From the NCBI RefSeq assembly GCF_001275385.1, contig NZ_LGIW01000015.1, positions 496,001-560,000 of the forward strand: a stretch of 64,000 nt of DNA, in the 5' to 3' direction. Below, piece after piece: positions 41,409 through 50,772 of the stretch. This stretch comes from Exiguobacterium sp. BMC-KP. Lineage in GTDB: Bacteria; Bacillota; Bacilli; Exiguobacteriales; Exiguobacteriaceae. The translations under genes and the position numbers were made by a program. The notes under the pieces are model-generated. The model saw nothing but the letters and a program-made list of their open reading frames with translations. It made no database searches and was not told the DNA's origin. The number at the start of each line of letters is the position of its first letter. The stretch's first letter is position 1.

Positions 41409-43613
41409 ATGAATATTGAATCTTTGTTAGAGCAAATGACACTTCAGGAAAAAATCGGACAACTCGTTCAAATCCTCCCATCTGTCTATGATCCACAGAC
41501 ATCCGATACAGTGACGGGACCAGTAGCACAACTTATGGAAGAAAGTGGTTTGACGGAGGAAAATCGATTTGAATTAGGGTCTGTCATCGGGATTAATCAA
41601 GCAGAGCAGGCACTTCGCATTCAACAAAACTACTTAAAACATAATCGATTAGGAATCCCACTCTTGTTCATGGCGGATATCGTTCACGGTCATCGAACGA
41701 TTTATCCGGTCCCTTTGGCGCTTGCCTCTATGTGGGATATTAGTGAAATGGAATTAATGGCTCGTCAATCGGCTATCGAAGCGGCAGCTTCAGGACTACA
41801 CGTTACCTTTTCGCCGATGGTAGATCTTGTACGTGATGCACGCTGGGGGCGTGTCATGGAGTCAACAGGTGAGGATGTTTGGCTCAATGGAGAATATGCC
41901 AAAGCCTTCGTTCGCGGATATCAAACAGATGATTTAACGCGGTCCGATTCTTTAGCCGCTTGTGTGAAACATTTTGCGGCGTACGGTGCTGCTGAAGGTG
42001 GTCGTGACTATAATACGGTCGATATGTCGGATCGTGAATTACGAGAATTTTATTTACCCGCCTACTTAAAGGCAATCGAAGCCGGTGCTCGACTTATCAT
42101 GACAAGCTTCAACGTTGTTGATGGTGTACCCGCTACAGCTAGTACGTATCTGTTACGGCAAATTCTTCGAAATGAGTGGCAATTTGATGGGGTCACGATT
42201 TCGGATTGGTCATCTATTAAAGAATTAATCCAGCATGGTGTTGCGGGTTCTCTTGCTGAAGCTGGAGAGAAAGGAATCAAAGCGGGTGTCGATATCGATA
42301 TGATGTCAGGTGCTTATTTAAATCATTTGGAACAGCAGATTGAAGAGCATGTTGTTTCGATTGATTTAGTAGACGAAGCAGTACGCCGGATTCTTATTTT
42401 AAAGCGAGATCTTGGATTATTTGAAAATCCCTACCGTGGTATTGATCCTGAGCTTGAAAAGAGAATCCACCTTTCGAAAGAACATCGGGATACAGCACGG
42501 CGTTTAGCTGAAAAAAGTTGTGTCTTACTTAAAAATGATCACATTCTTCCGTTAGCGGAAAGTCAGCGGATTGCCTTGATCGGACCTTTTGCGACATCAA
42601 CAGACGTACTCGGTCCATGGGCAGGTAGTGGGAAGCAAGAAGAAGCAATTACCGTTCGAGATGCGTTAGATGAAGCGAACATTGAGTATGTTTTTGCAGA
42701 AGGATCAACGGTTGATGCGGAAATCGACTGGGATCAGGCGATGGAAGTAGCGAAGCAGGCAGAAGTGATTCTTTTAGCGTTGGGAGAAGCGTCTTGGATG
42801 AGTGGAGAAGCTGGAAGTCGAACGGACATCCGATTGCCGAAAACACAACGTGAAGGATTAGCACGACTTGCGACTCTTGGAAAACCGATTGTAACCGTAC
42901 TATTTAACGGTCGACCACTAGACCTTCGTGATGTCGTTGAACACTCCGATGCAGTGCTCGAAGCGTGGTATCCGGGAACAGAAGCAGGTCGAGCGATCCA
43001 TCGTTTACTATATGGTCACGCAATTCCTTCTGGAAAACTGACCATATCATTTCCGTATCATGTTGGGCAATTGCCGATACGGTATGATGCTTTGCCGACA
43101 GGTCGCCCGATGACGATCGAAGGTGCGGATCCGCGCTATACAAGTAAATACTTGGACGCTCCAAACGAAGCTTTATTTCCATTTGGTTATGGATTAAGCT
43201 ATACCCATTTTTCTTACTCACAGTTAACACTATGTGAACAGTCGAAAGAAAGTATATGGGAAGCATCTGTTCTGGTTACTAACGAAGGCACATTAGATGC
43301 GGAGGAAATCGTTCAATGGTACGTGCAAGATCCAGTTGCTGACGTGTCACGTCCCTTACGTCAATTAAAAGGATATGAACGTGTTTTTGTAAAAGCTGGT
43401 TCCAATCGAGAAGTAACATTCCGAATCGATGCTTCGATGCTGATGTATCAGCATCCGGACGGTTCAGTCAAAGCGGATGCGGGTGAATTCATTCTTTACG
43501 CTGGTTCAGATAGTGCATGTACATTGCATGAAACATTCTGGTTGAAACAGACCGTTGAAAAGGAGCAATTTGATGAACACATTAACGACCGTTCCACATC
43601 TACGACACGATGA
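41409..43613 (+). CDS. GH3 beta-glucosidase (BglX-like)
   Basis: 734 residues, no signal peptide, so cytoplasmic. Residues 1-310 form the GH3 barrel with the nucleophile Asp266 in VTISDWSS; KHFAAYGAAEGGRDYN and the DLVRDARWGRVMESTGED segment bind the substrate. Residues about 355-560 are the second alpha/beta domain (GEASWMSGEAGSRTD), and the rest is a C-terminal fibronectin-III-like domain. It removes glucose from beta-gluco-oligosaccharides. Neighbours suggest beta-1,2-linked substrates such as sophorose, as for the Listeria innocua enzyme in a similar cluster. Its last 41 bp overlap the next gene. Confidence 0.92.
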   Translation: MNIESLLEQMTLQEKIGQLVQILPSVYDPQTSDTVTGPVAQLMEESGLTEENRFELGSVIGINQAEQALRIQQNYLKHNRLGIPLLFMADIVHGHRTIYPVPLALASMWDISEMELMARQSAIEAAASGLHVTFSPMVDLVRDARWGRVMESTGEDVWLNGEYAKAFVRGYQTDDLTRSDSLAACVKHFAAYGAAEGGRDYNTVDMSDRELREFYLPAYLKAIEAGARLIMTSFNVVDGVPATASTYLLRQILRNEWQFDGVTISDWSSIKELIQHGVAGSLAEAGEKGIKAGVDIDMMSGAYLNHLEQQIEEHVVSIDLVDEAVRRILILKRDLGLFENPYRGIDPELEKRIHLSKEHRDTARRLAEKSCVLLKNDHILPLAESQRIALIGPFATSTDVLGPWAGSGKQEEAITVRDALDEANIEYVFAEGSTVDAEIDWDQAMEVAKQAEVILLALGEASWMSGEAGSRTDIRLPKTQREGLARLATLGKPIVTVLFNGRPLDLRDVVEHSDAVLEAWYPGTEAGRAIHRLLYGHAIPSGKLTISFPYHVGQLPIRYDALPTGRPMTIEGADPRYTSKYLDAPNEALFPFGYGLSYTHFSYSQLTLCEQSKESIWEASVLVTNEGTLDAEEIVQWYVQDPVADVSRPLRQLKGYERVFVKAGSNREVTFRIDASMLMYQHPDGSVKADAGEFILYAGSDSACTLHETFWLKQTVEKEQFDEHINDRSTSTTR

Positions 43614-46600
43614 ATTTAGTGTGACACTGACTGAAGGCGGCGATATTCGTCAAATCCGTTATCAAGATATCATGATAAATCAATTGATTCACCATCCGTT
43701 TGATGAGTCCTTGATGAATCTATATGTTCGCCATGACGCTAGTGCAGCCTTGCCGTTACTTGGTATCCATTCACCTAGTCGACTAGCGTTATCTGAGCAT
43801 ACGATCAGCTGGAAAGGTGAGTATGAGAAATTTGGATACGAAGTCGTCGCAAGTCTTCACACGACTGGCATGCATTTTAAGGTCTCATTCATTGGAGAAG
43901 GAGAATTTGATGTCACCTATGCACAGGATTTAGGCCTTGCTGATGAAGCGGGTGTACGTACGAATGAGGCATACATGGCACAGTACATTGACTACGTTGC
44001 GATCGAACATGGGGTATTGGCTCGACAAAATCAGCGGCAGTCAACGGGGTTTCCGAGCGTTGCGATCCTCTCACATGAGCGTATCGAAGAGTTTGCGACA
44101 GACGGTTTTGATGTATACGGTACTTCGTATCGCGCAACTAATATGGCGAAGGGGTTGAATGCAACATTACCCTCACGCGTTCTTCAGTATGAATTCGCAT
44201 TACCGACGATTCGGACAGCCGTTAAAGAATCGGATGGAGAGATAGCGTTCCAATTTGAGTTGCGCTTCATTCCTTCCATGGAAGAAGCACTTGATGAACA
44301 ATCGATTCATCAATTCATGCCGCTATTCGAGCGTGAGGAGGAACGGAAGGAACACCATCGTACGACTTTCCTTCAAACACCCAAAACGCTTGTTGGAAAG
44401 ACCGCAACGACACAACAACTCGACGACTTATATCCGGAACGGTTGCTTGAAGAGTGGGAAGGGTCACAATTATTGTCTTTCTTTACACCAAACGGTCATC
44501 ATGTCGTTTTAAAAGAAAAAGAACTACTCGTCGATCGAAGCCATGCCACTATTCTATTAAATGGAGGTAGTTTAGCACCGATAGACAAGAAATTGGCGAC
44601 GACCGTCCATATGAATGGTGTATTCAACTCGCATATCGTGCACGGGAACACGAATTATAATAAATGGACATCCAACGTCAGAAATCCGTTGAACATTCCT
44701 AAGACTTCTGGACAACGTATCTACATCGCGCGAAATGAAGAATATCAATTGTTGACCCTGCCGTCGATCTTTGAAATGGGATGGAACGAAGTAGTCTGGT
44801 ATTACTTCGTAGATGAGGAGACAATCGAAGTCCGAACGTCAATCGGTGCTGATCGACCTGTACTTGAAACGACGGTAAAGACTTTGCATCCACACGCAAT
44901 GAAAATCAGTCACCAGGTAACGATGCACACACAAGAATACGACATGCCGTTTCAAATGGAACAGGACGCAAATCGCCTTCACTTTAGAGCGACGGACGAT
45001 ACGTTGAGCAAACGTGTCCTACCACATTTGACATATACGATTGAAATGGATCAGCCGTATTCCATCGCCCAAACGTCTGACTGGTTGACACAGCCAATTG
45101 TAGATGACTTAGTTTGGTTATCCGTCGAGGCGACGAATCATCTCGTCATGCGAATGGGAACAGAGGAACAGTTATTCTTTGAAGCAGAAGAAGAGAAGCT
45201 TTTATTCAAGAAATGGCAATCTCATTACCGAAAAAACTTACAGTTTGAAGACGTCTGGCAAGATGCGGACGCACTGCAATTTCAAGTAGATTGGTACATC
45301 CAAAATATGCGCATTCATTACCAATCGCCACACGGTTTGGAGCAATATGGTGGCGCTGCGTGGGGAACACGCGATGTATCTCAGGGACCGATGGAATTTT
45401 TACTGGCGTTTGGTCACTTTGAAGAAGCTCGCGCATTACTGCTTCGGATCTTTTCCCATCAATTCGAAACAGGGCACTGGCCACAATGGTTCATGTTTGA
45501 TGAGTATGCCGGTATCCAGCAAGAGGATAGTCACGGTGACGTGATCGTTTGGCCGTTAAAGGCATGTGCAGATTATCTTCAGCGAACGCATGACTGGGCA
45601 TGTCTCGAGGAACTACTTCCCTATCGAACAGAAACAGGTCAAGAAACACTGAAGCACTCGCTCATGAATCATCTGGAACGAGCGTGTGAACGGATTGAAA
45701 AGGATTTTGTCCCGAATAGTGTCTTTTCTGCATACGGCGGTGGAGATTGGGATGATACGCTACAACCAGCAGATGATGTGTTAAAGAAAAAATTAATCAG
45801 TACATGGACAGTAGCTTTGACGTTCCAAGCATTCCGTAACTTAGCAATCGAACTGCCAGAATCGACAATCAGCATGCGATTAACGAAGCTTGCTTTACGC
45901 ATGGAACAGTCCTTTCAGTCAGAAATGATTTTAGATGGCGTCATTCCTGGTTTTTTACGGGTCGAGGAAGATGGATATCATCCGATGATCCATCCCTCAG
46001 ATGATGGACTACCGATGAAGTATCGATTGTTACCATTGACGCGCAGTATCATCGGAGAACTGGTTACACGAGAACAAGCGATGCAGAATTTACGGATCAT
46101 CGAAGAGCATTTAAAGTTCCCGGATGGTGTGCGTTTGATGGATCGACCGGCACAATATCGTGGTGGTGTAAGTCGGCATTTCATGCGGGCAGAACAAGCG
46201 GCTAATGTCGGTCGCGAAATTGGGTTGCAGTATGTACATGCCCATATTCGTTACATTGAAGCACTTGCAAAATTCGGAGCAGATGAAAAAACGATAACAG
46301 AAGCGTTTGATGTCATTAATCCTGTGGATCTAAAAGTTCCAAAAGCAGTCCGCCGTCAGAGAAATGCATATTTCAGCAGCTCGGATGCGGCCTTTACGAC
46401 GCGGTACGAAGCGCAAGAACGTTGGAGCGAATTAAAAGCAGGGAAGGTTCCGGTCAAAGGAGGATGGCGAATCTACTCGAGTGGACCAGGGATCTGGTTG
46501 AATCAATTAATGACGAACGTCTTAGGGATTCAAGAGCGTTCAGACGGACTTCTTCTTGATCCAGTCATAACGGGCACGTTCCAGATGGACATTTTCGATA

Positions 46601-46779
46601 TCCCTTGTCGTATTCGAATCTCACGAGGTGAACAACGACGTGTCTTATGGAATGGCGAACTGATCAAGCTTTCAAGTCAGTCCAATCGTTATCGTCAAGG
46701 CGGTCATCTAGTGCAACGTGAGGCATTAAAAACGATACTTCCGACTGGAAATGAACTGCAAATCGAACTTCCGCACTAA
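43573..46779 (+). CDS. GH94-like phosphorylase, probable 1,2-beta-oligoglucan phosphorylase
   Basis: 1068 residues from the ATG seven bases after AAGGAG, inside the GH3 3' end. The first 560 residues are beta-rich domains; the second half is an (alpha/alpha)6 barrel. YGGAAWGTRDVSQGPMEFLL is the GH94 'RDxxQ' block, and EDSHGDVIVWPLKACADYL, with Asp656, aligns with the general-acid segment of cellobiose phosphorylase-type enzymes. Size near 1,080 residues, no signal peptide and the GH3/ABC context match 1,2-beta-oligoglucan phosphorylase of Listeria innocua. It would yield glucose 1-phosphate. Linkage is inferred; another GH94 specificity is possible. Confidence 0.75.
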   Translation: MNTLTTVPHLRHDEFSVTLTEGGDIRQIRYQDIMINQLIHHPFDESLMNLYVRHDASAALPLLGIHSPSRLALSEHTISWKGEYEKFGYEVVASLHTTGMHFKVSFIGEGEFDVTYAQDLGLADEAGVRTNEAYMAQYIDYVAIEHGVLARQNQRQSTGFPSVAILSHERIEEFATDGFDVYGTSYRATNMAKGLNATLPSRVLQYEFALPTIRTAVKESDGEIAFQFELRFIPSMEEALDEQSIHQFMPLFEREEERKEHHRTTFLQTPKTLVGKTATTQQLDDLYPERLLEEWEGSQLLSFFTPNGHHVVLKEKELLVDRSHATILLNGGSLAPIDKKLATTVHMNGVFNSHIVHGNTNYNKWTSNVRNPLNIPKTSGQRIYIARNEEYQLLTLPSIFEMGWNEVVWYYFVDEETIEVRTSIGADRPVLETTVKTLHPHAMKISHQVTMHTQEYDMPFQMEQDANRLHFRATDDTLSKRVLPHLTYTIEMDQPYSIAQTSDWLTQPIVDDLVWLSVEATNHLVMRMGTEEQLFFEAEEEKLLFKKWQSHYRKNLQFEDVWQDADALQFQVDWYIQNMRIHYQSPHGLEQYGGAAWGTRDVSQGPMEFLLAFGHFEEARALLLRIFSHQFETGHWPQWFMFDEYAGIQQEDSHGDVIVWPLKACADYLQRTHDWACLEELLPYRTETGQETLKHSLMNHLERACERIEKDFVPNSVFSAYGGGDWDDTLQPADDVLKKKLISTWTVALTFQAFRNLAIELPESTISMRLTKLALRMEQSFQSEMILDGVIPGFLRVEEDGYHPMIHPSDDGLPMKYRLLPLTRSIIGELVTREQAMQNLRIIEEHLKFPDGVRLMDRPAQYRGGVSRHFMRAEQAANVGREIGLQYVHAHIRYIEALAKFGADEKTITEAFDVINPVDLKVPKAVRRQRNAYFSSSDAAFTTRYEAQERWSELKAGKVPVKGGWRIYSSGPGIWLNQLMTNVLGIQERSDGLLLDPVITGTFQMDIFDIPCRIRISRGEQRRVLWNGELIKLSSQSNRYRQGGHLVQREALKTILPTGNELQIELPH

Positions 46780-46782
46780 AGT

Positions 46783-46817
46783 AGGGCAGGGTGACTTCGG
46801 GGAAGTCATCCTGTCCT
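46783..46817 (+). promoter_or_regulatory. Strong intercistronic hairpin between the GH94-like and GH13 genes
   Basis: A 15-bp stem pairs 46783-46797 with 46803-46817 around a 5-base loop, with two or three G-U pairs. It is followed by only TTTA, so it is not a standard terminator. It may stabilise the upstream message or lower readthrough. Confidence 0.6.
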
Positions 46818-46836
46818 TTAGCATAGGAGGAATGGA

Positions 46837-48372
46837 GTGAACGACATGCTACTAAAACATCGGAATCAAGTAGTCTATCATCTGTACCCGAAAAGTTTTC
46901 AAGATACGAATGGAGACGGAATCGGAGATCTTAATGGGATTCGTACACGATTGGATTATCTGCACTGGTTAGGTGTAGATATGATTTGGTTATGCCCTGT
47001 GTACACGTCGCCTGGATATGATCACGGGTATGACGTAGCGGATTATACGTCCATCGATCCAGTATATGGGTCGATGGACGAGATGGAAGCCTTGATTGAC
47101 GAAGCGAATCACTATGGTATGACGATCATGATGGATATTGTCGCGAATCATACTTCGCACTGCCACGAATGGTTCATCGCATCCGAGAGTGATCCAGGAG
47201 GTCCGCACGGAGACACGTATATCTGGCGTAACGAACCGACGGAAGTAGAGTCTTTTTTTGGAGGTTCTGCTTGGACGTTCTCAAGTGTACGTCAGCAATA
47301 CTATTTTCATTCCTTCGCAAAGGAACAACCGGATCTCAATTGGAAACAGCCGATCGTCGCAAAAGAATTTGCACATGTTTTATCGTTTTGGACAGAAAAA
47401 GGAGTTCGTGGATTTCGGTTTGATGTCATCGATTTAATTGGAAAACAGTTTCATCCGCACCGCTGGTTAGATTTTGAACGTGTTCAAAAGGGGTTACGCG
47501 AGATGATGGTGTCGATTGATCGTTCAAATCTGCTTTTAGTCGGTGAAGCGGGTGGACTTTCACCTTCTGAAATTCGTCGACTTCAAGAAGAAGGATTACT
47601 TGATGTGGTGTTTAATTTTGAGAATTGTGCGCTAGATGAGCAAGTCGGAAAAGGGAAGTGGCACCTTCGGTCGTTTAATCCAAGGGAATTAAAACGAACG
47701 ATCAGAAAATGGCAAGATGAGATGAAAGAAGAAGGGTGGAACAGCTTATTTTGGAACAATCATGATCAACCGCGCGTCATTACGAGGTGGTATGACAATG
47801 ATCTAAACGCAGCAAAAATGCTTGCCTTGCTTCAGCTGACATTACGAGGAACACCGTTCATTTATCAAGGAGATGAGATCGGGATGACGAATGGAAACAT
47901 ACAACGATCTGAGTATCAGGATATCGAAACACTCCGTTATTTAGAGCAAGGTGGGTCGATACAGTCTGTTCAATTGAAAGGTCGTGATCATGCCCGTCTC
48001 CCGATGATGTGGACGCGAGACGGTGGATTTTCGGTGGAGACTCCATGGATACGAGGAATGAATACACATGACCGAAATGTTCATGATCAACAAGGGAATG
48101 CTAATAGTTTACTTCAGTTATATCGCCAATTACTTTCGATACGGAAAGCAACGCCCGCTTTATTAGAAGGAGAAATGAGGTGGCATGAGACGCCGTCAAC
48201 GATGATTGCCTTTGATCGTGTATTTGGGGAAAACGCTGTTCGAATACTTGTAAATCTGTCGAATCATTCGGTCCAGCATCATATCAAGATGGGGAAGATA
48301 CTAACTGGAGTAGGGGACTATCATGACGGAGAACTCGGTCCTTATGCGGCGGTCCTATGCTATACTTTTTAG
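46837..48372 (+). CDS. GH13 alpha-glucosidase, oligo-1,6-glucosidase type
   Basis: 511 residues from a GTG six bases after AGGAGG; an ATG at 46846 with GGAG is an alternative. GH13 barrel with catalytic Asp196 (GFRFDVID), Glu237 (VGEAGG) and Asp310 (NNHDQPR); ANHTS near residue 105 and GDEIGMTN near residue 348 complete the conserved regions. Valine after the nucleophile is the residue associated with alpha-1,6 preference in isomaltase-type enzymes. No signal peptide. An alpha-glucosidase in a beta-glucan cluster is unusual. The usual TSDEH sequence is TSHCH here. Confidence 0.88.
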   Translation: MNDMLLKHRNQVVYHLYPKSFQDTNGDGIGDLNGIRTRLDYLHWLGVDMIWLCPVYTSPGYDHGYDVADYTSIDPVYGSMDEMEALIDEANHYGMTIMMDIVANHTSHCHEWFIASESDPGGPHGDTYIWRNEPTEVESFFGGSAWTFSSVRQQYYFHSFAKEQPDLNWKQPIVAKEFAHVLSFWTEKGVRGFRFDVIDLIGKQFHPHRWLDFERVQKGLREMMVSIDRSNLLLVGEAGGLSPSEIRRLQEEGLLDVVFNFENCALDEQVGKGKWHLRSFNPRELKRTIRKWQDEMKEEGWNSLFWNNHDQPRVITRWYDNDLNAAKMLALLQLTLRGTPFIYQGDEIGMTNGNIQRSEYQDIETLRYLEQGGSIQSVQLKGRDHARLPMMWTRDGGFSVETPWIRGMNTHDRNVHDQQGNANSLLQLYRQLLSIRKATPALLEGEMRWHETPSTMIAFDRVFGENAVRILVNLSNHSVQHHIKMGKILTGVGDYHDGELGPYAAVLCYTF

Positions 48373-48390
48373 GGAAGGAAGTGAAGTGAA

Positions 48391-49356
48391 ATGACAGGAA
48401 TTAAGGATATTGCAAAAGCAGCGGGCGTCTCGATTTCGACCGTTTCCTACGCGTTGAATGGGAGTACGAAAGTAACAGAGAAAACACGGCAACGAATCAT
48501 GAAAATCGCGGAAGAGTTGAATTACATTCCGAATGCTGCTGCTAGAACATTAAAGACACGAAAGACCCATATCATCGGCGCCTTTCTTGGTGACTATTCA
48601 GGATCATTTTATGGTGAACTGTTAAAAGGAATCAATCACGAGTTATCGGAAACAGGATATGAGTTAATCGTCTGTAATGGACCGGAATCCCACCGCTTAA
48701 TGACAGAACGCATCGTTGATGGCGGAATTATTTTAGGTCATCGTTTCACACAAGAACAAATTCTTGGGTTTGCTGATCGGGGACACCCGTTGACGATTCT
48801 TGATCGAAACATTGATCATCCGAACATTAGTTGTGTCTTGCTTGATAATGAGATGGGCATGCGACAAGCGATGCAAACGATCCTCGCAACAAAGCCGGGC
48901 TGTATTCATCTCGTCGATGGACCGGAAGATAACCATGATGCTTTCGAGCGTCGCGCTGTCGTTTTAGAACAGGCTGATCTAGCGGGTATTACAGTTCGTA
49001 AATGGGAGGGTGGATTTACGAAACGTTCTGGTATTCGGGCTGCAAGCGAAATTCTTGAAGAGTTACAGGACGGAGATGCCATCATTTGTTTGAATGATGA
49101 TATGGCACTTGGAGTGTATGACGTGTTACAAAATACATCATTTCGAATCGGTCTTGATGTATCGCTTACGGGGTTCGATAAGCTTGAGGTCACGAATTAT
49201 ACACAACCGAAAATCGCAAGTGTCAGCTATTCGAAATTAGATTGGGGAAAATCTGCTGCCCGTGCATTACTTCAATTAATTGATAAACGAGAACGAACGA
49301 ATGCAAAAATTGACTCGAAGTTCATCGTGGCAGGATCTGTCCTCCAAAAGAAATAA
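48391..49356 (+). CDS. LacI-family regulator of the glycoside locus
   Basis: 321 residues. N-terminal helix-turn-helix IKDIAKAAGVSISTVSYALNG and hinge helix LNYIPNAAARTLK, then a sugar-binding periplasmic-type core ending in SVSYSKLDWGKSAARALLQLI. The GAAACGTTTC palindromes at 41302, 41367, 49402 and 49465 are typical LacI-family sites flanking the two promoters, so it is the likely local repressor released by an oligosaccharide. AGGGAAGG precedes the ATG, 18 bp after the GH13 gene. Confidence 0.92.
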   Translation: MTGIKDIAKAAGVSISTVSYALNGSTKVTEKTRQRIMKIAEELNYIPNAAARTLKTRKTHIIGAFLGDYSGSFYGELLKGINHELSETGYELIVCNGPESHRLMTERIVDGGIILGHRFTQEQILGFADRGHPLTILDRNIDHPNISCVLLDNEMGMRQAMQTILATKPGCIHLVDGPEDNHDAFERRAVVLEQADLAGITVRKWEGGFTKRSGIRAASEILEELQDGDAIICLNDDMALGVYDVLQNTSFRIGLDVSLTGFDKLEVTNYTQPKIASVSYSKLDWGKSAARALLQLIDKRERTNAKIDSKFIVAGSVLQKK

Positions 49357-49365
49357 AAAAATATG

Positions 49366-49394
49366 TTGTAAGCGCATACATGAATGCTTATAAT
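49366..49394 (+). promoter_or_regulatory. Promoter of the sugar importer genes
   Basis: TTGTAA (49366-49371), 17 bases, TATAAT (49389-49394), just after the lacI-type gene. Confidence 0.7.
49367..49380. promoter_or_regulatory. CcpA cre site of the importer promoter
   Basis: TGTAAGCGCATACA matches TGWAANCGNTNWCA at all but one position and overlaps the -35 box. Confidence 0.7.
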
Positions 49395-49401
49395 GTTTAT
49401 A

Positions 49402-49411
49402 GAAACGTTTA
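49402..49411. promoter_or_regulatory. LacI-type operator O3 (half-strength)
   Basis: GAAACGTTTA lies near the expected transcription start; it differs by one base from the perfect GAAACGTTTC. Confidence 0.55.
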
Positions 49412-49464
49412 ACCTGTTGCTTTAAGGAAAAGCCTTTGTATAAACATTATTTTTTTAGAAAACA

Positions 49465-49480
49465 ATCGAAACGTTTCGAT
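49465..49480. promoter_or_regulatory. LacI-type operator O4
   Basis: ATCGAAACGTTTCGAT is a perfect 16-bp palindrome in the leader of the binding protein gene, 66 bp centre-to-centre from O3. Confidence 0.8.
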
Positions 49481-49505
49481 TAATACGAGATGGAGGAATG
49501 GAACC

Positions 49506-50738
49506 ATGAAAAAACTCGGACTAGCACTTGCAGTCGGCGCATTATCGGTATCAACATTAGCAGCTTGTTCATCAGGGTCTGGAGATGATGAGAAGACGTT
49601 AACGATTTGGGCTATGGGTGAAGAAGGAAAGGCATTACCGAAGCTCGTGAAAGAATATGAGAAAGCAAACAAAGGTGTCACAGTAAAGGTTCAAGCAATA
49701 CCATGGGATACGGCACACGATAAATTATTAACGGCAGTAGCTTCGAAAAACGGACCAGATGTCGTCCAAATGGGAACATCTTGGATGCCGGAATTCGTTG
49801 AAGCCGGTGCTCTTTCAGACATGAAAAAATATGTGGAGAAATATCCTTCTCTTGCAAAAGATAATTTTTATGAGGGATCCTATCAAACGGTTGAACTAAA
49901 AGATGGTGTTTACGGTGCGCCTTGGTATACCGATACTCGCGTTCTCTACTATCGCAAAGATGCGTTAGCTGATGTCGGGTATAAAAAAGCACCAGAGACA
50001 TGGGAAGAACTCGAGGATGCTTCGGCGAAGCTTGCGAAACGTCCAGGCGAGAACATGTACGGAATTACCTTGGATACGAATGATCAAATGTTGAACTTCA
50101 TGTTTGCGCGTCAAAATGGATCGGATTTATTGACGCAAGATAACAAACCGTTATTTAATCAGCCTGAATTTATCGAGAGTGCTGAATACTTAACGAGTTA
50201 CTTCAAACAAAAGTATGCTCCGATTGATTTAGGAATGGATATCGTACAAGCCTTTGGGGCAAAAGAACCGAATGTACCGATGTTCATCAGCGGACCGTGG
50301 ATGATCAATCTGATTAACGATCAGATGCCAGGGATTGAATCGAAGTGGGGAACTGCAGTCCTTCCGAAAAAAGAAAATAATATTTCATTCCTCGGTGGAG
50401 CAAACCTGAGTATCTTTGAAAGCAGTTCTAAAAAAGATCAAGCTGCGAAGTTTATCGCGTATATGAGTGAACCGGAAACGCAGACAAAATGGATGGAAAT
50501 GACGAAATCACTTCCTTCAACAAAAGAAGCATGGGAAAATGACACACTTCAAAATGATGAAAAACTCAAGACGTTCGGTGAACAAATGCAAGCTGCTCAA
50601 CCAATGCCACTTATCTCTTCGTGGGAGAAAGTGTCACAAACCTACTTACAGAGTTTTGAGAAAATGTACCGTGGAGATGCTGCTGTCGACAAAGAAGTTG
50701 AAGTGTTCCAAAAGAAAGCAGAAACCATCTTAAAATAA
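49506..50738 (+). CDS. Sugar ABC transporter substrate-binding lipoprotein
   Basis: 410 residues. Lipoprotein signal with lipobox LAAC (Cys21), followed by the MalE-type extracellular binding fold: LTIWAMGEEGKALPKLVKEYEK, WDTAHDKLLTAVASKNGPDVVQMG, GVYGAPWYTDTRVLYYRKD. In L. innocua a binding protein of this kind captures beta-1,2-gluco-oligosaccharides; the same ligand is inferred from the adjacent GH3 and GH94-like genes. AGGAATGG lies before the ATG. Confidence 0.93.
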   Translation: MKKLGLALAVGALSVSTLAACSSGSGDDEKTLTIWAMGEEGKALPKLVKEYEKANKGVTVKVQAIPWDTAHDKLLTAVASKNGPDVVQMGTSWMPEFVEAGALSDMKKYVEKYPSLAKDNFYEGSYQTVELKDGVYGAPWYTDTRVLYYRKDALADVGYKKAPETWEELEDASAKLAKRPGENMYGITLDTNDQMLNFMFARQNGSDLLTQDNKPLFNQPEFIESAEYLTSYFKQKYAPIDLGMDIVQAFGAKEPNVPMFISGPWMINLINDQMPGIESKWGTAVLPKKENNISFLGGANLSIFESSSKKDQAAKFIAYMSEPETQTKWMEMTKSLPSTKEAWENDTLQNDEKLKTFGEQMQAAQPMPLISSWEKVSQTYLQSFEKMYRGDAAVDKEVEVFQKKAETILK

Positions 50739-50772
50739 GCGGAGCGGAAGCTTCAAGGAAGGAGTCTTCTGA

